Shown piece after piece: positions 34,822 through 45,536 of a DNA stretch of 64,000 nucleotides; positions within the stretch are counted from its first letter, which is position 1, and each line of letters begins with the position of its first letter. The position numbers and the translations under genes are program-made. The stretch comes from Liopterus haemorrhoidalis (taxonomy: Eukaryota; Arthropoda; Insecta; Coleoptera; Dytiscidae). Under the pieces are notes generated by a model. The model was not told where the DNA came from. It worked only from the letters and a program-made list of their open reading frames with translations, and did no database searches. The stretch covers positions 5,866,279-5,930,278 of the forward strand of contig OZ020622.1 of NCBI GenBank assembly GCA_963971575.1, written 5' to 3'.

Positions 34822-35358
34822 TAGGGTTTTGTAGGTATGGCCAAAAACCCTTATACCGTCATTTTGTCGTCAGTCTGTCTGTCTGTTCGGTAAAAATTGT
34901 AGCCAAACGGCTAAACCTAGAGAGTTGAAATTTGGCATGCTTATACAACTCTTTGACCCGCACATAGGAAAAATACTAACACATCTAAAAAACATATACC
35001 CCTAAAAATATGTGCTCATCGAAAAAAAAAAAAATAATAATTTCGAGTAGGGTATCAAATGAAAGCCCTTAGTACGTGGATTAACGATTAAAATTTTATT
35101 TTTGCAAAATTAATTATTTTAAAGCGTATTTTGGCAAAATTGTGCAAAAAATTTTTTGTCCCACACCTTGTAGCCCAGATGGTTTAAACTAAAAGTCTGA
35201 TAAAATTCTAAGTAATGTACATTTGTGTGAACCGGAATAGCACAACAGGAATTTTTGATTAGATTATGTTTTCGGAAAACAACGCATTTTTTGTGTTTTT
35301 TTTTTGACAATGTACAAAATCTATAGTTATGTAACACAATATACTAGAAGGCGTATCC

Positions 35359-35412
35359 TGGTCTATTGGTTAACTTGCTCGCTTGCTACGCAGCAAACTA
35401 GAGTTCGCTCCC
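35359..35412 (+). other. tRNA-like module A (box A/box B)
   Basis: Box A-like TGGTCTATTGG at 35359 and box B-like AGTTCGCTCCC at 35402, start to start 43 bp, the spacing of a class I tRNA. T-rich runs that could end Pol III transcription follow within 40 bp. The arms do not fold into a proper cloverleaf, so this is a degenerate tRNA or SINE-like head. Confidence 0.45.
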
Positions 35413-35523
35413 GGGCAGAGGTGACAATTTTATTTTTTGTTTTTTTTTCCCATTTTTATTTTTTTGCTTGACCATGTAAAATATTTAATAACTTATGTAA
35501 CATAGTAAATCAGCATGCTTTCA

Positions 35524-35577
35524 TGGTGTAATGGTTAGCATTTTCGCATTCTAATTTGCAAACTAGGGTTCGCTACC
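35524..35577 (+). other. tRNA-like module B (box A/box B)
   Basis: Box A TGGTGTAATGG and box B GGGTTCGCTAC are again 43 bp apart. Shared text with module A (GCAAACTAG-GTTCGCT-CC) and the T-rich spacer show the two are tandem duplicates with a 165-bp period. A tRNA-Gln/Glu-like D arm (TGGTGTAATGGTTAGCA) is well preserved. Confidence 0.5.
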
Positions 35578-36001
35578 GGTTCAATTTTATTTGCGTTTTT
35601 TTTTCATTTTTATTTTGTTTAAATTATTTTTTCAAAATCCTAGTTATATTTTAAAAGCGTAAATTTAATAACCAGTGGAAATTGTTAAAATTGAATACAC
35701 GAAATCAGAGGGGCGGAGTTAAAACAACCAATGGAAGCCATAGGCGCAATTTTCAAAATCTTAATGAACCATGCTATAAAAAAAAAAAATACTACACATA
35801 TTTAGAAATCTAAATAATGGTATTAGGCATTGGAATTAAAATACATTAAAAAAATATTTTAACATAAAATTTGTTTTGGCATCCCAAATAATCATCATTT
35901 ACTTACTAAATACTTGCGAAACCCTGAAATGTGTGAAAATTCACACTTCACATAAATTTTTTAGTTTTTGTGCTATTTTCTTAAAAAGGCAATGCGGGAC
36001 G

Positions 36002-36115
36002 GAGCAAAAAAAAAGGTCCTCATCTCCCAAATCCAAGTGAAGAGCAAAAATAAACGGTCCTCACCTCCCAAATCCAAGTGAAGAGCAAAAAAAAGGTCCT
36101 CACCTCCCAAATCCA
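36002..36115 (+). repeat. Dispersed ~40-bp minisatellite, three units
   Basis: GAGCAAAAA starts at 36002, 36042 and 36083. Each unit continues GGTCCTCACCTCCCAAATCC and AAGTGA. It is the cleanest copy of a motif found at six sites in the window. Confidence 0.8.
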
Positions 36116-36200
36116 AAATGTGGGACAATGCGGGACAAAATGTTAAAATGCGGAACGCATCTTAATGCGGGACAAAATGTTAAAATGCGGGACAAATGGT
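36116..36200 (+). repeat. Short tandem repeat of ATGCGGGACAAA
   Basis: AATGCGGGACAAAATGTTAA and variants recur four times up to GGTCACCCTAA; AATGCGGGAC also occurs before the minisatellite at 35992. The minisatellite therefore appears embedded in this repeat. Confidence 0.55.
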
Positions 36201-36787
36201 CACCCTAACTATGACGTTATGAAATTTTGTGGCCATTTTCAAAATGGTCTCTATGAAAAATTGCTAACAACAGGAAAGCCTTATTTTTTTTTAAGTTATG
36301 TAAAATACCGAAAATTCAAACCGAAAAAAGTCTCCTATCTTTTCCCAATTTTGAGTTATGATTTTTAAAAATATACTTGATTTATTATTTCTTTTTACAT
36401 ATCTTGCTTAATAATTATATGAAAAAAATGCATTTAATTGTATAAGTACTTGCATTAAACTACAATGTTACATAAGATCCCAACAGTTTCATGTCTAATA
36501 TTATTTAAATATTGTTAATATTAAAATAATTATAGTTATCATCTTGATAGCATTCAGCCCTGGAGCGAAGACATTTTCCTGTAATACGTTCCTGCATTTT
36601 AAATGTTACCTCAGTTTTAACCTCGTATACCAAATACAGTGAAAATTTTTACTTTTATGGCTAAAATAGTGACCATCAAATTACTGATTTTATTTCATAG
36701 ATAAAATTCGGTTAGAAGCAAGGTTAATTTACAATTAAGTTACTTGTACTTGCGAACAGTCTATGTTATCCCCTGTATATGTATATA

Positions 36788-37284
36788 CAGTGGGTGGCCA
36801 AATTATTAGGGACAGTGCAGATTTTCTGTAATTTTCAAATGAATTTAATTCGGGTCTCGTGTTTATTTTTATTCATTAGAGTGCTTTATTTAGAATATAA
36901 AACGACATAATTGCTTTTTCATAATCATTTATTTTTGTATAAAAAGTGTTAATTTAACAAATTAAGTAAAATCTTAATATTTTGTAATGCTACCCTTTGC
37001 TGCGATTGCGGCTTCCAGGCGTTTGGGCATGCTTTCTATGCAGACTTTTGCGTTATGTCGGAGATTGGGGTTGTGATGCCACTCTCTGATAAGGGTTTCT
37101 ATAAATTGCCGCTTGGTGGTGATGATTTCTTTGGCGATCTCCCGCTTTTTAAAATAATATTGATACCAGCAACAAGAATATACAAGAAAAATGATTTAAA
37201 AACAATACATTTTGTCACAAAATGCATTTAAACTTGAAAATTACAGGGGAGGCGTGCTGTCCCTAATAATTTGGCCACCTACTG
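36788..37284 (-). mobile_element. Tc1-like element, deleted, TA duplication
   Basis: The ends CAGTGGGTGGCCAAATTATT and the complement of AATAATTTGGCCACCTACTG are flanked by TA. On the minus strand 37160-36980 reads KKREIAKEIITTKRQFIETL and ESMPKRLEAAIAAKG, the C-terminal tail of Tc1 transposases. The catalytic DDE domain is deleted. Confidence 0.85.
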
Positions 37285-37286
37285 TA

Positions 37287-38860
37287 CAGTGGCGGATCTA
37301 CATACAGGCTAATAGGGCTTAAGCCCTGGGCCCCCGGTCCGCAAGGGGCCCCCAACCTCTCGGACATATACCTATTATATTCTATACCAAGCACGGCTTA
37401 TAAGAGAAAAGATCAAAACAAAAAAAATCAGCTGTGGCCTCCACAGGACCGACCGCCATCATAAAGTACTTGTATAAAATACATTCTAGCATCAGAGTAG
37501 AAATATTTGGCCTAACATTTTCTAAAAGAGATATTATTTATCATGACTATGAAAACGTTGCATATAAGTATGAAAAAATAAATACTTTTTTCATTTTTTT
37601 TTTTCGTTTAGCAAAAAATGTCTTGAATAAAAGTTATTAGCTATTGCTTTTATAGCAACTTTTGTTAAATAATTTTTTTCGAAATATTTTTCTGTTGTGA
37701 AATATAAATAATAAATTCTAATTAAATTTTAAAATATTTCTTACCTTTTTACAACTTTTCAGCACAAAATTTCAATTTAATTTCCTTAAAAAATATCAAA
37801 TGTCATCATTAGACAAAAATAGGTAACCATCTTGCGATACTTAGCGTCTGTTGACGACACGTCCCTAGGGCCAATCAAAAGGCCTAATTAAAAAGTCCTT
37901 GATCAAATTTTATCTGCATAAATTACAATTAAAACATACGTTTTTCCAGTAAATTACATTGTAATCCTAATGACGTATATTTATATTTTGATTTGATTCA
38001 GAAATGTATGGCAAGTGCTGCTAACCCGGGAATACACCTAAACTAAACCAAATATCTGAACTAATTACTGAATTAGACCAAATAATTAGAGCGGATTAAT
38101 TGAAACTAGTTCAAATGACTGTAGCTCGCTTATTTATGAACGGATTTTGAAAATACTTACAGTTTTAGAATTAGGAGTGCATGAGGCTTTTGACTGTATA
38201 GTCAAAAACATCAAATTCGCAAGTTGATAAAAAAAATTGCTCCAGTTTTGACCAAAAATAGAGCACGGCCATAACTCGCTTATTTATGTACCGATTTCGA
38301 TGGGATTTGACACAGAATATTAGAATTAGTGTGTCCTGGTATGTAGGTGTTCAAAATTCATGTATCTGTACAAAAAAGGCCTAAATGGGGGTCCATTTAT
38401 TTAAAATTACAATATTTTTAATATTTATGGATCAATTTTGATAAAATTTTATACATGTAGATAGAATTAGTTTCTGCTCCTTATATGAGAGGCAAAGTTT
38501 ATATATCTATACAAAAAAAGCCTAACGGGTGCCTTATTTCAAAATATTAAATAAATGTTATATTATATTCGTTTTATCAAAAAATGTTTGAAATAATTTG
38601 TTAGTTATTGCTTTTATAGCAACTTATGTTAAATAATTTTTTTCGAAATATTTTTCTGTTATGAAATATTCGCAAAAATCTTAAAATCGACACGAGTAAA
38701 CTCCCATTTCTAGTCCACCGATTTTTACCAAAAGTTGATCAACTCGTGCCATTGATCTCAAAAGCTTAAATATGAAGTTTCATAAAAATCCTTTTAGCCG
38801 AATTTGCTCTGCACGTGTACACAGACGGACGGACGGACAGACAGACAGACAGCCATATTG
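37287..38860 (+). repeat. 1.5-kb dispersed repeat, copy 1
   Basis: From CAGTGGCGGATCTACATACA to the (GACG/GACA)n tract at 38821-38852 it runs almost base for base with 57122-58620. It shares a palindrome GGGCTTAAGCCC, a GGGCCCCCGGTCC-rich start, and TGACTGTAGCTCGCTTATTT. An internal ~90-bp segment (around TTGCTTTTATAGCAACTT) is duplicated at 37640 and 38610. No coding frame is recognised. It abuts the Tc1 element. Confidence 0.75.
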
Positions 38861-39221
38861 CCTTGGAGCACAGCGCCGCCACTTTTGAGAGACGCTGTTG
38901 TCACTTACAAAATGGCGATTGGAATAGGATATTTTTGACATTTGCCATTTGATACACAACAATTCACATTGCAGTTAATTTTCTGTTGCGATTTTAAAGA
39001 CATTTTATTAAAGTTTTCTTCACTTTAACACATACAAACAATGCAATTAAATGAGCCACATCCAACAAAATCCTATTCCGTTAAGTTCCAAAATATTCCG
39101 CTAGGTTGAAGCTTCATTTATTGTCAGTTCTCAATACCAACACGAAGTGTTGAAAATCGGAACTTCCAACAGGATACCGTAGAAACGATTGTCGAATATC
39201 TTAAAGAATAAACCCTCAGGT
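38861..39221. other. Intergenic, nothing recognised
   Basis: Sequence after the tetranucleotide tract; no gene or repeat recognised. Confidence 0.4.
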
Positions 39222-39338
39222 GCAACAAATATTGCTCGCTAGTTGAAGCAAAGAACCGTGTAAATTGGAAGGAAAAAGGGGAGAACTACGTCCAGCATTG
39301 GACAAATATGAATTCTTAAGAAGAAGAAGAAGAAAAGG
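39222..39338 (+). pseudogene. LINE 3' end with (GAA)n tail
   Basis: The + strand frame reads EAKNRVNWKEKGENYVQHWT and stops at 39317-39319, directly followed by a GAAGAAGAA tract. An A-DR--WR--GE-YVQQW ending is common at the C-terminus of insect LINE proteins. Only the last ~32 codons remain. Confidence 0.45.
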
Positions 39339-40616
39339 AAGTGATTTACCAAGTTTCACAGCCGTACAAAAGCTATCCACTGTAATCATCGCACTGTAAT
39401 TTCTCTTGTTACAAAGTAAATATTTATCTGTTGAGTTAAACGCCGTTGAAGACGAATTGAACGTTAGCTGCATACAAATAATTAGCGTCAGTACTCTGAC
39501 GGTTAGAAGATGACACATCATTTTACGTCATCAATGATTCGACAAACAAGTTCTGCGGACATTCTTTGCCCACATATAATTTTTTTTTGATAAAGGCATC
39601 TATGTTTTTTGTGTATATGTTGTGTAAAGGGTGAAGCAAATGGAGTTTTTTGGTTTTATATGTATCATATATAATAGGAGCAACCAAACACTTGCAGGCT
39701 AGATCCAGCTCCTGCTGTTTATTTTCGTGGCCCGCGTAGGCATACTTAACAACAGCACATGTTCTAAACGCGATCAAGCTAATTATTCTCGCTTAATCAC
39801 ATAGCCAATCATAGTTAAGCTGGGAAATTATTATTGATTCATAATAAATATATCTGTCGTTTCACTTAACTGTATTATTTTTCTTATTTATTTATTTATT
39901 TTTTATTCCTTTGGCTGGCAACTGTTTTTGTCAGACAGAATATGGCCCGGGTAGGTTATGTGAAGTATGATGAAATACTTCTCGGACTGTTCATAAAACT
40001 TTATTAATAAAAATTATTTTACCTTTAAATTATTTCTGAAATATTGCTTCATTTTGACTTCTGTAAATACATTATGCAGGCCATTTTTTGCCATTTTATG
40101 CAGGACACTGAACGGATTGGCAGATTGAGAGCTCTTTCTTGGTTCGGTTGGTGGTAGTGCATCTAAGACAGTGATGGGCAAACTTTTTTAGGAGCGGGCC
40201 AAAAACTAAAAGGAAAAATTATGATGAGCCATAATAATTTTTTTAAACAGCTAAGCAGCTGATAATCTGGTTCATAAACTCTATGAACGCCTTATGAAAT
40301 ACTTATAAATCATTGTAACAATAACACACTGTTAATAGTGAGAAATACGTTTCTGAAATTGAAAAAAATAAAGCCATTTATCAATATATTTCTTATTAAT
40401 TTAATTAAGATTTGAATAGGAAGCAAATGCAGAAAAAACGATTTTTGGCATATTATTTAATTTTTTTTTTGAAAAAAATAAATGGATGCTCTTAGTATTT
40501 AAATAACGAATAAAAGTAATTATCAAAAATCTGTTGATTTTGATGTGATTATAGACAAAGATTCCTATACATCCAGTATTATGTTGGCTTCTTACATTTA
40601 TTAAATACCTACTAAT
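39339..40616. other. Intergenic, nothing recognised
   Basis: Contains a hAT-like fragment near 40171 (GTGATGGGCAAACTTTTTTA). Short open frames on the minus strand (39216-39777) have no family likeness. Confidence 0.4.
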
Positions 40617-41553
40617 CTCTGAAATGTGTGAAAATTTACACCATTTTTAGGGTTTTGTAGGTATGACCAAAAAACCCTTATACCGTCATTTTGTCGTCTG
40701 TCTGTCTGTCTGTCTGTTCGGTAAAAATTGTAGCCAAACGGCTAAACCTAGAGAGTTGAAATTTGGCATGCTTATACAACTCTTTGACTCGCACATAGGA
40801 AAAATACTAAAACATCTAAAAAACATACCCCCCTAAAAATATAAACAAATATGTGCTCATCGAAAACAAAAATATTTTTTTTAAATTCTGAGTAGGGTAT
40901 CAAATGAAAGCCCTTAGTACGTGGATTAACGATCAAATTTTTATTTTGGCAAAATAAATTATTTTGAAGCGATTTTTGCGAAAAATGTGCAAAAAAAAAT
41001 TTGTCCCACACCCTGTAGCCCAGATGGTTTAAACTAAAAATCTAAAAAAATTCTAAGTAATGTATATTGGTGTGAACCGAAATAGTACAACAGGAATTTT
41101 TGATCAGATTATGGTTTTGGAAAATAACGCATTTTTTGTGGTTTTTGGTTCACAAAGTATAAAAGTTATACCACAGTAAGACACTCACATGCATGGCGTG
41201 CGATGGCGACATGCGTTAAGGCACTCTTAAACTGGCTGGAAAACGAAGGGTTTTCGAGTTCGAGTACGGAGTGAATTTTATATTTCTGTTTTTTTTTTTG
41301 CATTTTTATTATGTTGAAATTATTTTGTCAAAATTCTAGTTATATTTTGACAAATGTTGTATTTAATTTTTAAGAGCGTAAATTTAATAACCAGTCTTAT
41401 TATATGATTAACAGACGATAAATTATTTTAAAAATATCGTTCATTTTGCCGTGATTATTACAAAGTAAAATTTGTCCTACACACTCAGCATACCGCCTTC
41501 ACTTATTATATACCTGCGAAACCCTGAAATGTGTGAATATTCACACTTCACAT
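40617..41553 (+). mobile_element. GTAGGTAT-end repeat family, copy with class II tRNA-like module
   Basis: The best-defined copy: the left end has CTGAAATGTGTGAAAATTTA then AGGGTTTTGTAGGTATG; the right end has CGAAACCCTGAAATGTGTGA then ATATTCACACTTCACAT. The interior matches 34822-35953 except for the tRNA-like insert. No transposase frame, so it is non-autonomous. Confidence 0.75.
41204..41267 (+). other. tRNA-like module C (class II spacing)
   Basis: Box A-like TGGCGACATGCGTTAAGGC and box B-like AGTTCGAGTAC are 53 bp apart, as in tRNA-Ser/Leu with a long variable arm. A T(11) run follows about 30 bp later. It occupies the same place in the element as modules A and B do at 35359-35577, but is a different tRNA type. 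Confidence 0.45.
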
Positions 41554-43297
41554 CATTTTTTTTTTTTTTTTAAATACACATGTAGAAAACTTATAGTCAT
41601 TTGTCTGTTTACTTATTGGAAGTCCCTCGTACGTCGGTCTATACTGTACAAATTCCTTTAGTTTTAATCCTGACAAAAACTCTAATCTACACAAATTAAG
41701 CTTAGTTATGCTGATGAAAAAAACAAGTGTCAGATGAGCAGTGAGCAGTGTGGCAGTGTGTGTTGAACGCATGCACACGCATACAATCTAGAAATAAGTC
41801 AGGCATTCGAAACGCGCGACACGGCGACACTTCTCCACACCAAACGGATGAATATATAGTTACATATGTAAATAAATGCACATTGGCATTCCTAAACCGA
41901 CAATATACTAATTCGGTTCTCGGTTCCACCGTTTTAAATGAAATAATTGGTAAACTTGAAAAAATACGGTTACTTTGCAGGAACAAAAACAGTAATGAAT
42001 AGAAATAATCAGCACTTTCATTGTTCTATTATTTGAGTATTGAAAAATTGGCAAAAAGCAGGGTCTTATTTAGGCGTAAGCTAACCCTCTCTCCCTGGTG
42101 CACGCCTGTATATGATGGGGTCTTACAGAATTATTCCCCAGTTTACATATTTTATTCAGAATTATTCTAACCGGTGTTTCACGAATATATTTGGCGCAAT
42201 TTGCGTAGATACCTATATTTTTTTAACGATAAAATAAAAAAAAATTGAAGTGGGAAATGTCACACATTTCAGGGTTTTGTAGGTATTTAATGTGTAAGAA
42301 GTCTGAACAGAATGTCTAGGTCTAGAACATTTTTTTTATAATCATATCAAAACTAACAGTTTTTGATAATCATTTTTATTCGTTATTTGACTGCTAAGAT
42401 CTTAAATTTAATTATTTTGAACTAAATATAAATAAATTGCGAAAATTTCTTCATTAAATTAATAAGAAATATATTGATAAATGGATTAATTTTTTCAATT
42501 TCAAAAAAGTATTTCTCCCTATTAACAATGTGCTATTCGATTTATAAGTGCTATGAGCTTCCATTTAATTTTTATAAATTAAATTTGAATAATGTGCGAA
42601 AATTTCGTCACAATATAATTTAAATTAAAAAATCTCAGCGATTTTTACTGCATTAAATTAATAAGATATATATTGATAAATGACTCAATATTTTTTCAAT
42701 TTCAGAAACGTATTTCTTACTATTAGCAATGCGCTAGTGAGTAAAATCACTACTATAGGTAAATTATTTATTCCTCTCTGATACCTTAAAAACAAGATGT
42801 ATAACAGCAAGTGGAGCTTACACACATGAACTCGATTCTCAGGTGGAAATTAAAAAAAAAAAAATTGTCGAAAAAAAGAAACTACCTTAATTTAGCCATG
42901 AATTAAAAAAATAGTAAATTTTGTCAAAAACAAAGAAATTGCAATATTTTCCAAAACCGAAATCTGATCAAAAATTCCTCTCGTACGTTTCCGGTTTAGA
43001 TCAATGTACATCACTTCGATTTTTTTCAGTTATTCATTTTAACCCCTTTGCGTTAAAAAGTACCAGACAGTAAATTTTTTAGAACATTTTTGGAAAAAAT
43101 CCTCTTAAATGCAGTAAAAATCGCAGAGATTTTTACTGCATTTGCATTAAATTAATAAGATATATATTGATAAATGACTAATTGATTCAATGCTAGAAAC
43201 GTATTTTTTATTACTATATTTTTTAGAACATTTTTGGAAAAAATCGTCTTAAAATACAAAAATTCTAAAAAACTACTTTCCATTCCTTATTCTACGC
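41554..43297. other. Intergenic, remnants of the GTAGGTAT-end family
   Basis: ATGTCACACATTTCAGGGTT then TTGTAGGTAT occurs at about 42256-42285, and inverted interior pieces (TCTGATCAAAAATTCCTCTC) at 42963. AATTAATAAGATATATATTG recurs at 42657 and 43152. No gene recognised. Confidence 0.45.
43110..43140. repeat. Perfect 13-bp hairpin
   Basis: TGCAGTAAAAATC and GATTTTTACTGCA around the loop GCAGA. Confidence 0.7.
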
Positions 43298-43454
43298 CAG
43301 AGTTTCCCAAACTGTGCTTCGCGAGCATCTACTAGTGCCCCGCGATCTACTAGTGTTGCTATATATATATATATATATAAAGCAACGATAGTGCTCCGCG
43401 ACGAATTCTTTTCGTGAAAAGTGCTCCGCGGCTCCAAAAGTTTGGGAAACTCTG
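43298..43454. mobile_element. hAT MITE, 8-bp duplication
   Basis: TTCTACGC and ATCTACGC flank the element (one mismatch). The ends are CAGAGTTTCCCAAACTGTG and the complement of GTTTGGGAAACTCTG. It contains a (TA)n run at about 43360. Confidence 0.85.
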
Positions 43455-43559
43455 ATCTACGCCATAAGAGTTTTCTTTTGGTACCACACAATGAATTAAA
43501 AAAAGTAAAAATGACACAAAATGAAAAACTAATCTGATTAGTTTGACTTATGCAGATTA

Positions 43560-43712
43560 CGCAACTGCCTAGAACCCGTATTTTTTTGGGGACCGTAAGA
43601 CGGTTTTATTATATATATTTTTCCAATATTTTATTATTTGTTTGACTAGTAGGGCCCTCAATGAGAACCTTGCGTACGGCCCCGATTTTCCTTAGTCCGT
43701 CACTGTTGGAGG
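43560..43712 (-). mobile_element. hAT element, truncated relative of 18783-18972
   Basis: The right end (GATTTTCCTTAGTCCGTCAC then TG) is the complement of the 18783 element's start; the interior (GGGCCCTCAATGAGAACCTT) also matches. The other end stops at CAACTGCCTAG, short of the expected terminus. Confidence 0.65.
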
Positions 43713-44040
43713 GGTTCGCGATTCCAAAAACTTGGGGCACTAGAACAATGCTGAATAAATATAGTTAAAATCTGGAAGATAATATTAAAAAATAAAAGTA
43801 ATTTTAAAAAGAATAATACAGTATTTAAAAGACCGTGAACTTTCAGTGACATCTAATGTGAGTTACGCCACTGCGTACTTTCCAGGACTTGTATTTGGCC
43901 AAGTTTTGTCCCTTCTATTACCAGATATTTTTCATTTTTATTTCAAGTTGTTGTGTAAAATATCTGTTGCGATTTTTAGATTCCACGTCCTTGGTAGTAT
44001 TAATTAATAAAAAATTCCAGTAATTAAAGTAGTTGAGCCT

Positions 44041-44287
44041 GGCGCCTTAACGTCCTTCTTAGGGCGCCCCACGGATTTATCTCTCCCCAAGTTGTGTAAC
44101 GTTTGCCGGCGAACTGGCATGGACAACAGGTGCCGAACAACACCAAATTAGGATTAAATAGTTCAAGGTAATCTCACCATATGCTCAATCTGCCGTCTAG
44201 CACATCTCTGAGCCTAGGTCGAATACTTATTTACCTCTAGGCTGTATTTCATTAATTTATTTGGTGATTTTGGGGTATTAAGGCGCC
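44041..44287. repeat. Sequence bounded by GGCGCCTTAA inverted repeats
   Basis: GGCGCCTTAA at 44041 and TTAAGGCGCC at 44278 bound 247 bp that is less AT-rich than its surroundings. It may be a small element; no duplication or second copy was seen. Confidence 0.3.
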
Positions 44288-44450
44288 AATTGGACAATTC
44301 AACTAAGGTCAGGGGTTCTATACTAAACAAGGTCAGTTTTTGATTGTAATTCCGGTTTGGTAATATTAAATAGACAGTACTTATAACGGCTTTTGTTGCT
44401 TCTCGCTATTATTATTTTAGAATAGGGGTCGGGAACCGGTGACTCTAGAG

Positions 44451-44814
44451 CAGACCTGGGTAAATGGCGGCCCGCGGGCCTGATCAGGCCCGATCTGAAA
44501 TTCTATCGGGCCCGACCTGAAATTCTATCCGGCCCGCGAAGCATTTTATAAATTATTGTGTCCTGCAAAAACACTACTGTCTGTTCAATATTCTTTCAAA
44601 TTTTCATTTTTTCCAATTTTCTTTTAAATTTTTTTTTTCTTTAAATTGCATAATAAATACACGTTTTGGTTTAAAAATATTGCTTTTAAAATTTATAAAA
44701 TAACTTTCGTAACAAAAACAATATTAAAAATTACGAAAACAATTTTTTTTTTGGCCCACGGTCAAATTTTCATCCGCAATGTGGCCCCACAGCCAAAAGA
44801 TTTGCCCACCCCTG
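44451..44814. mobile_element. hAT element nested in an older hAT end
   Basis: CTCTAGAG (44443-44450) and CTCCAGAG (44815-44822) flank CAGACCTGGGTAAATGGCGG...GCCCACCCCTG. The outer sequence (AGGGGTCGGGAACCGGTG before, CCTCATGAGGCAC after) is itself a hAT-type end. No intact transposase frame. Confidence 0.8.
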
Positions 44815-44880
44815 CTCCAGAGCCTCATGAGGCACTAAGCTGGAAAAAGGCTATTTTATTTTGAATAGAAAAAGATATTA

Positions 44881-45057
44881 TCTGTCTCATTTTGTAATAC
44901 GGAACTAACAGGAATAGTTCATTTTTTATGTTGTATATTAACAATACATTTATAATATTATCATAGTATTGGTTCACACGGATACGCCAAAGTCTGTTTA
45001 CACCACAACAGTCACCAAAGTAACCAGATCTAGTTTCGTATTACAAATTGAGACAGA
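44881..45057. mobile_element. 177-bp PIF/Harbinger-type MITE, TTA duplication, copy 2
   Basis: TTA at 44878-44880 and 45058-45060. It is the inverted counterpart of 33155-33331, identical in length and nearly so in sequence. Confidence 0.88.
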
Positions 45058-45109
45058 TTATAGTTCCTTACAATTTTCTGTAATTTCATACAGTTATCAT
45101 ACTATTAAT

Positions 45110-45528
45110 CAGAGCTTCAAACCGGAACTGAACCGAAAACCGAAAACCAAAAAAAACCGTTATTTTTGTCGGAACGAAAACCGGAGCTGAACCGAAAAAA
45201 AATATCGGTTTATTTCGGTTCATATAATGCTTATGGGAGTGAATATAAAATACATTTTATTTAAAATTATTTTTTAAACTGATGAGCAGAAAAAATATAT
45301 TGGGGGGGGGTTGAACGCCCAGAACCCCCCCCCCTGGCAAGGGTCTTGGTATGATAATTACAAAATAAGGAATAAAAGGTTCTTCTAAATTATAGTAGAA
45401 AATAAATTTCTAAAACAAATAAAAGCATTTAAAAATTCATCACTCGAAACTGAACCGAAAACTGAAAAAAGCCGTTATTTTTGCCGGAACGAAAACCGAA
45501 ACGAAAAAAATAACGGTTCGAAGCCCTG
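45110..45528. mobile_element. hAT MITE with CGGTTC-rich ends
   Basis: CTATTAAT and GTATTAAT (45102-45109, 45529-45536) flank CAGAGCTTCAAACCGGAACT...CGGTTCGAAGCCCTG. Subterminal AACCGAAAACCGAA repeats are present on both sides. Confidence 0.82.
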
Positions 45529-45536
45529 GTATTAAT

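Larger units (their letters stand above)
34822..35953 (+). mobile_element. GTAGGTAT-end repeat family, long copy with two tRNA-like modules
   Basis: The left end AGGGTTTTGTAGGTATG and right end CGAAACCCTGAAATGTGTGA then AATTCACACTTCACAT match the copy at 40617-41553 end to end. Shared interior: GTCT tract, ATTTGGCATGCTTATACAAC, GGGTATCAAATGAAAG, TTTGTCCCACACC-TGTAGCC, GCGTAAATTTAATAACCAG. Between the last two shared blocks lie two tRNA-like modules here. Confidence 0.72.

Noticed and set aside
35340..35600. Functional tRNA genes
   Set aside because: Box A and B spacing fits, but T and acceptor stems do not pair; kept only as tRNA-like modules.
41548..42002. Overlapping open frames on both strands
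   Set aside because: Short frames in opposite directions without family motifs; likely chance.
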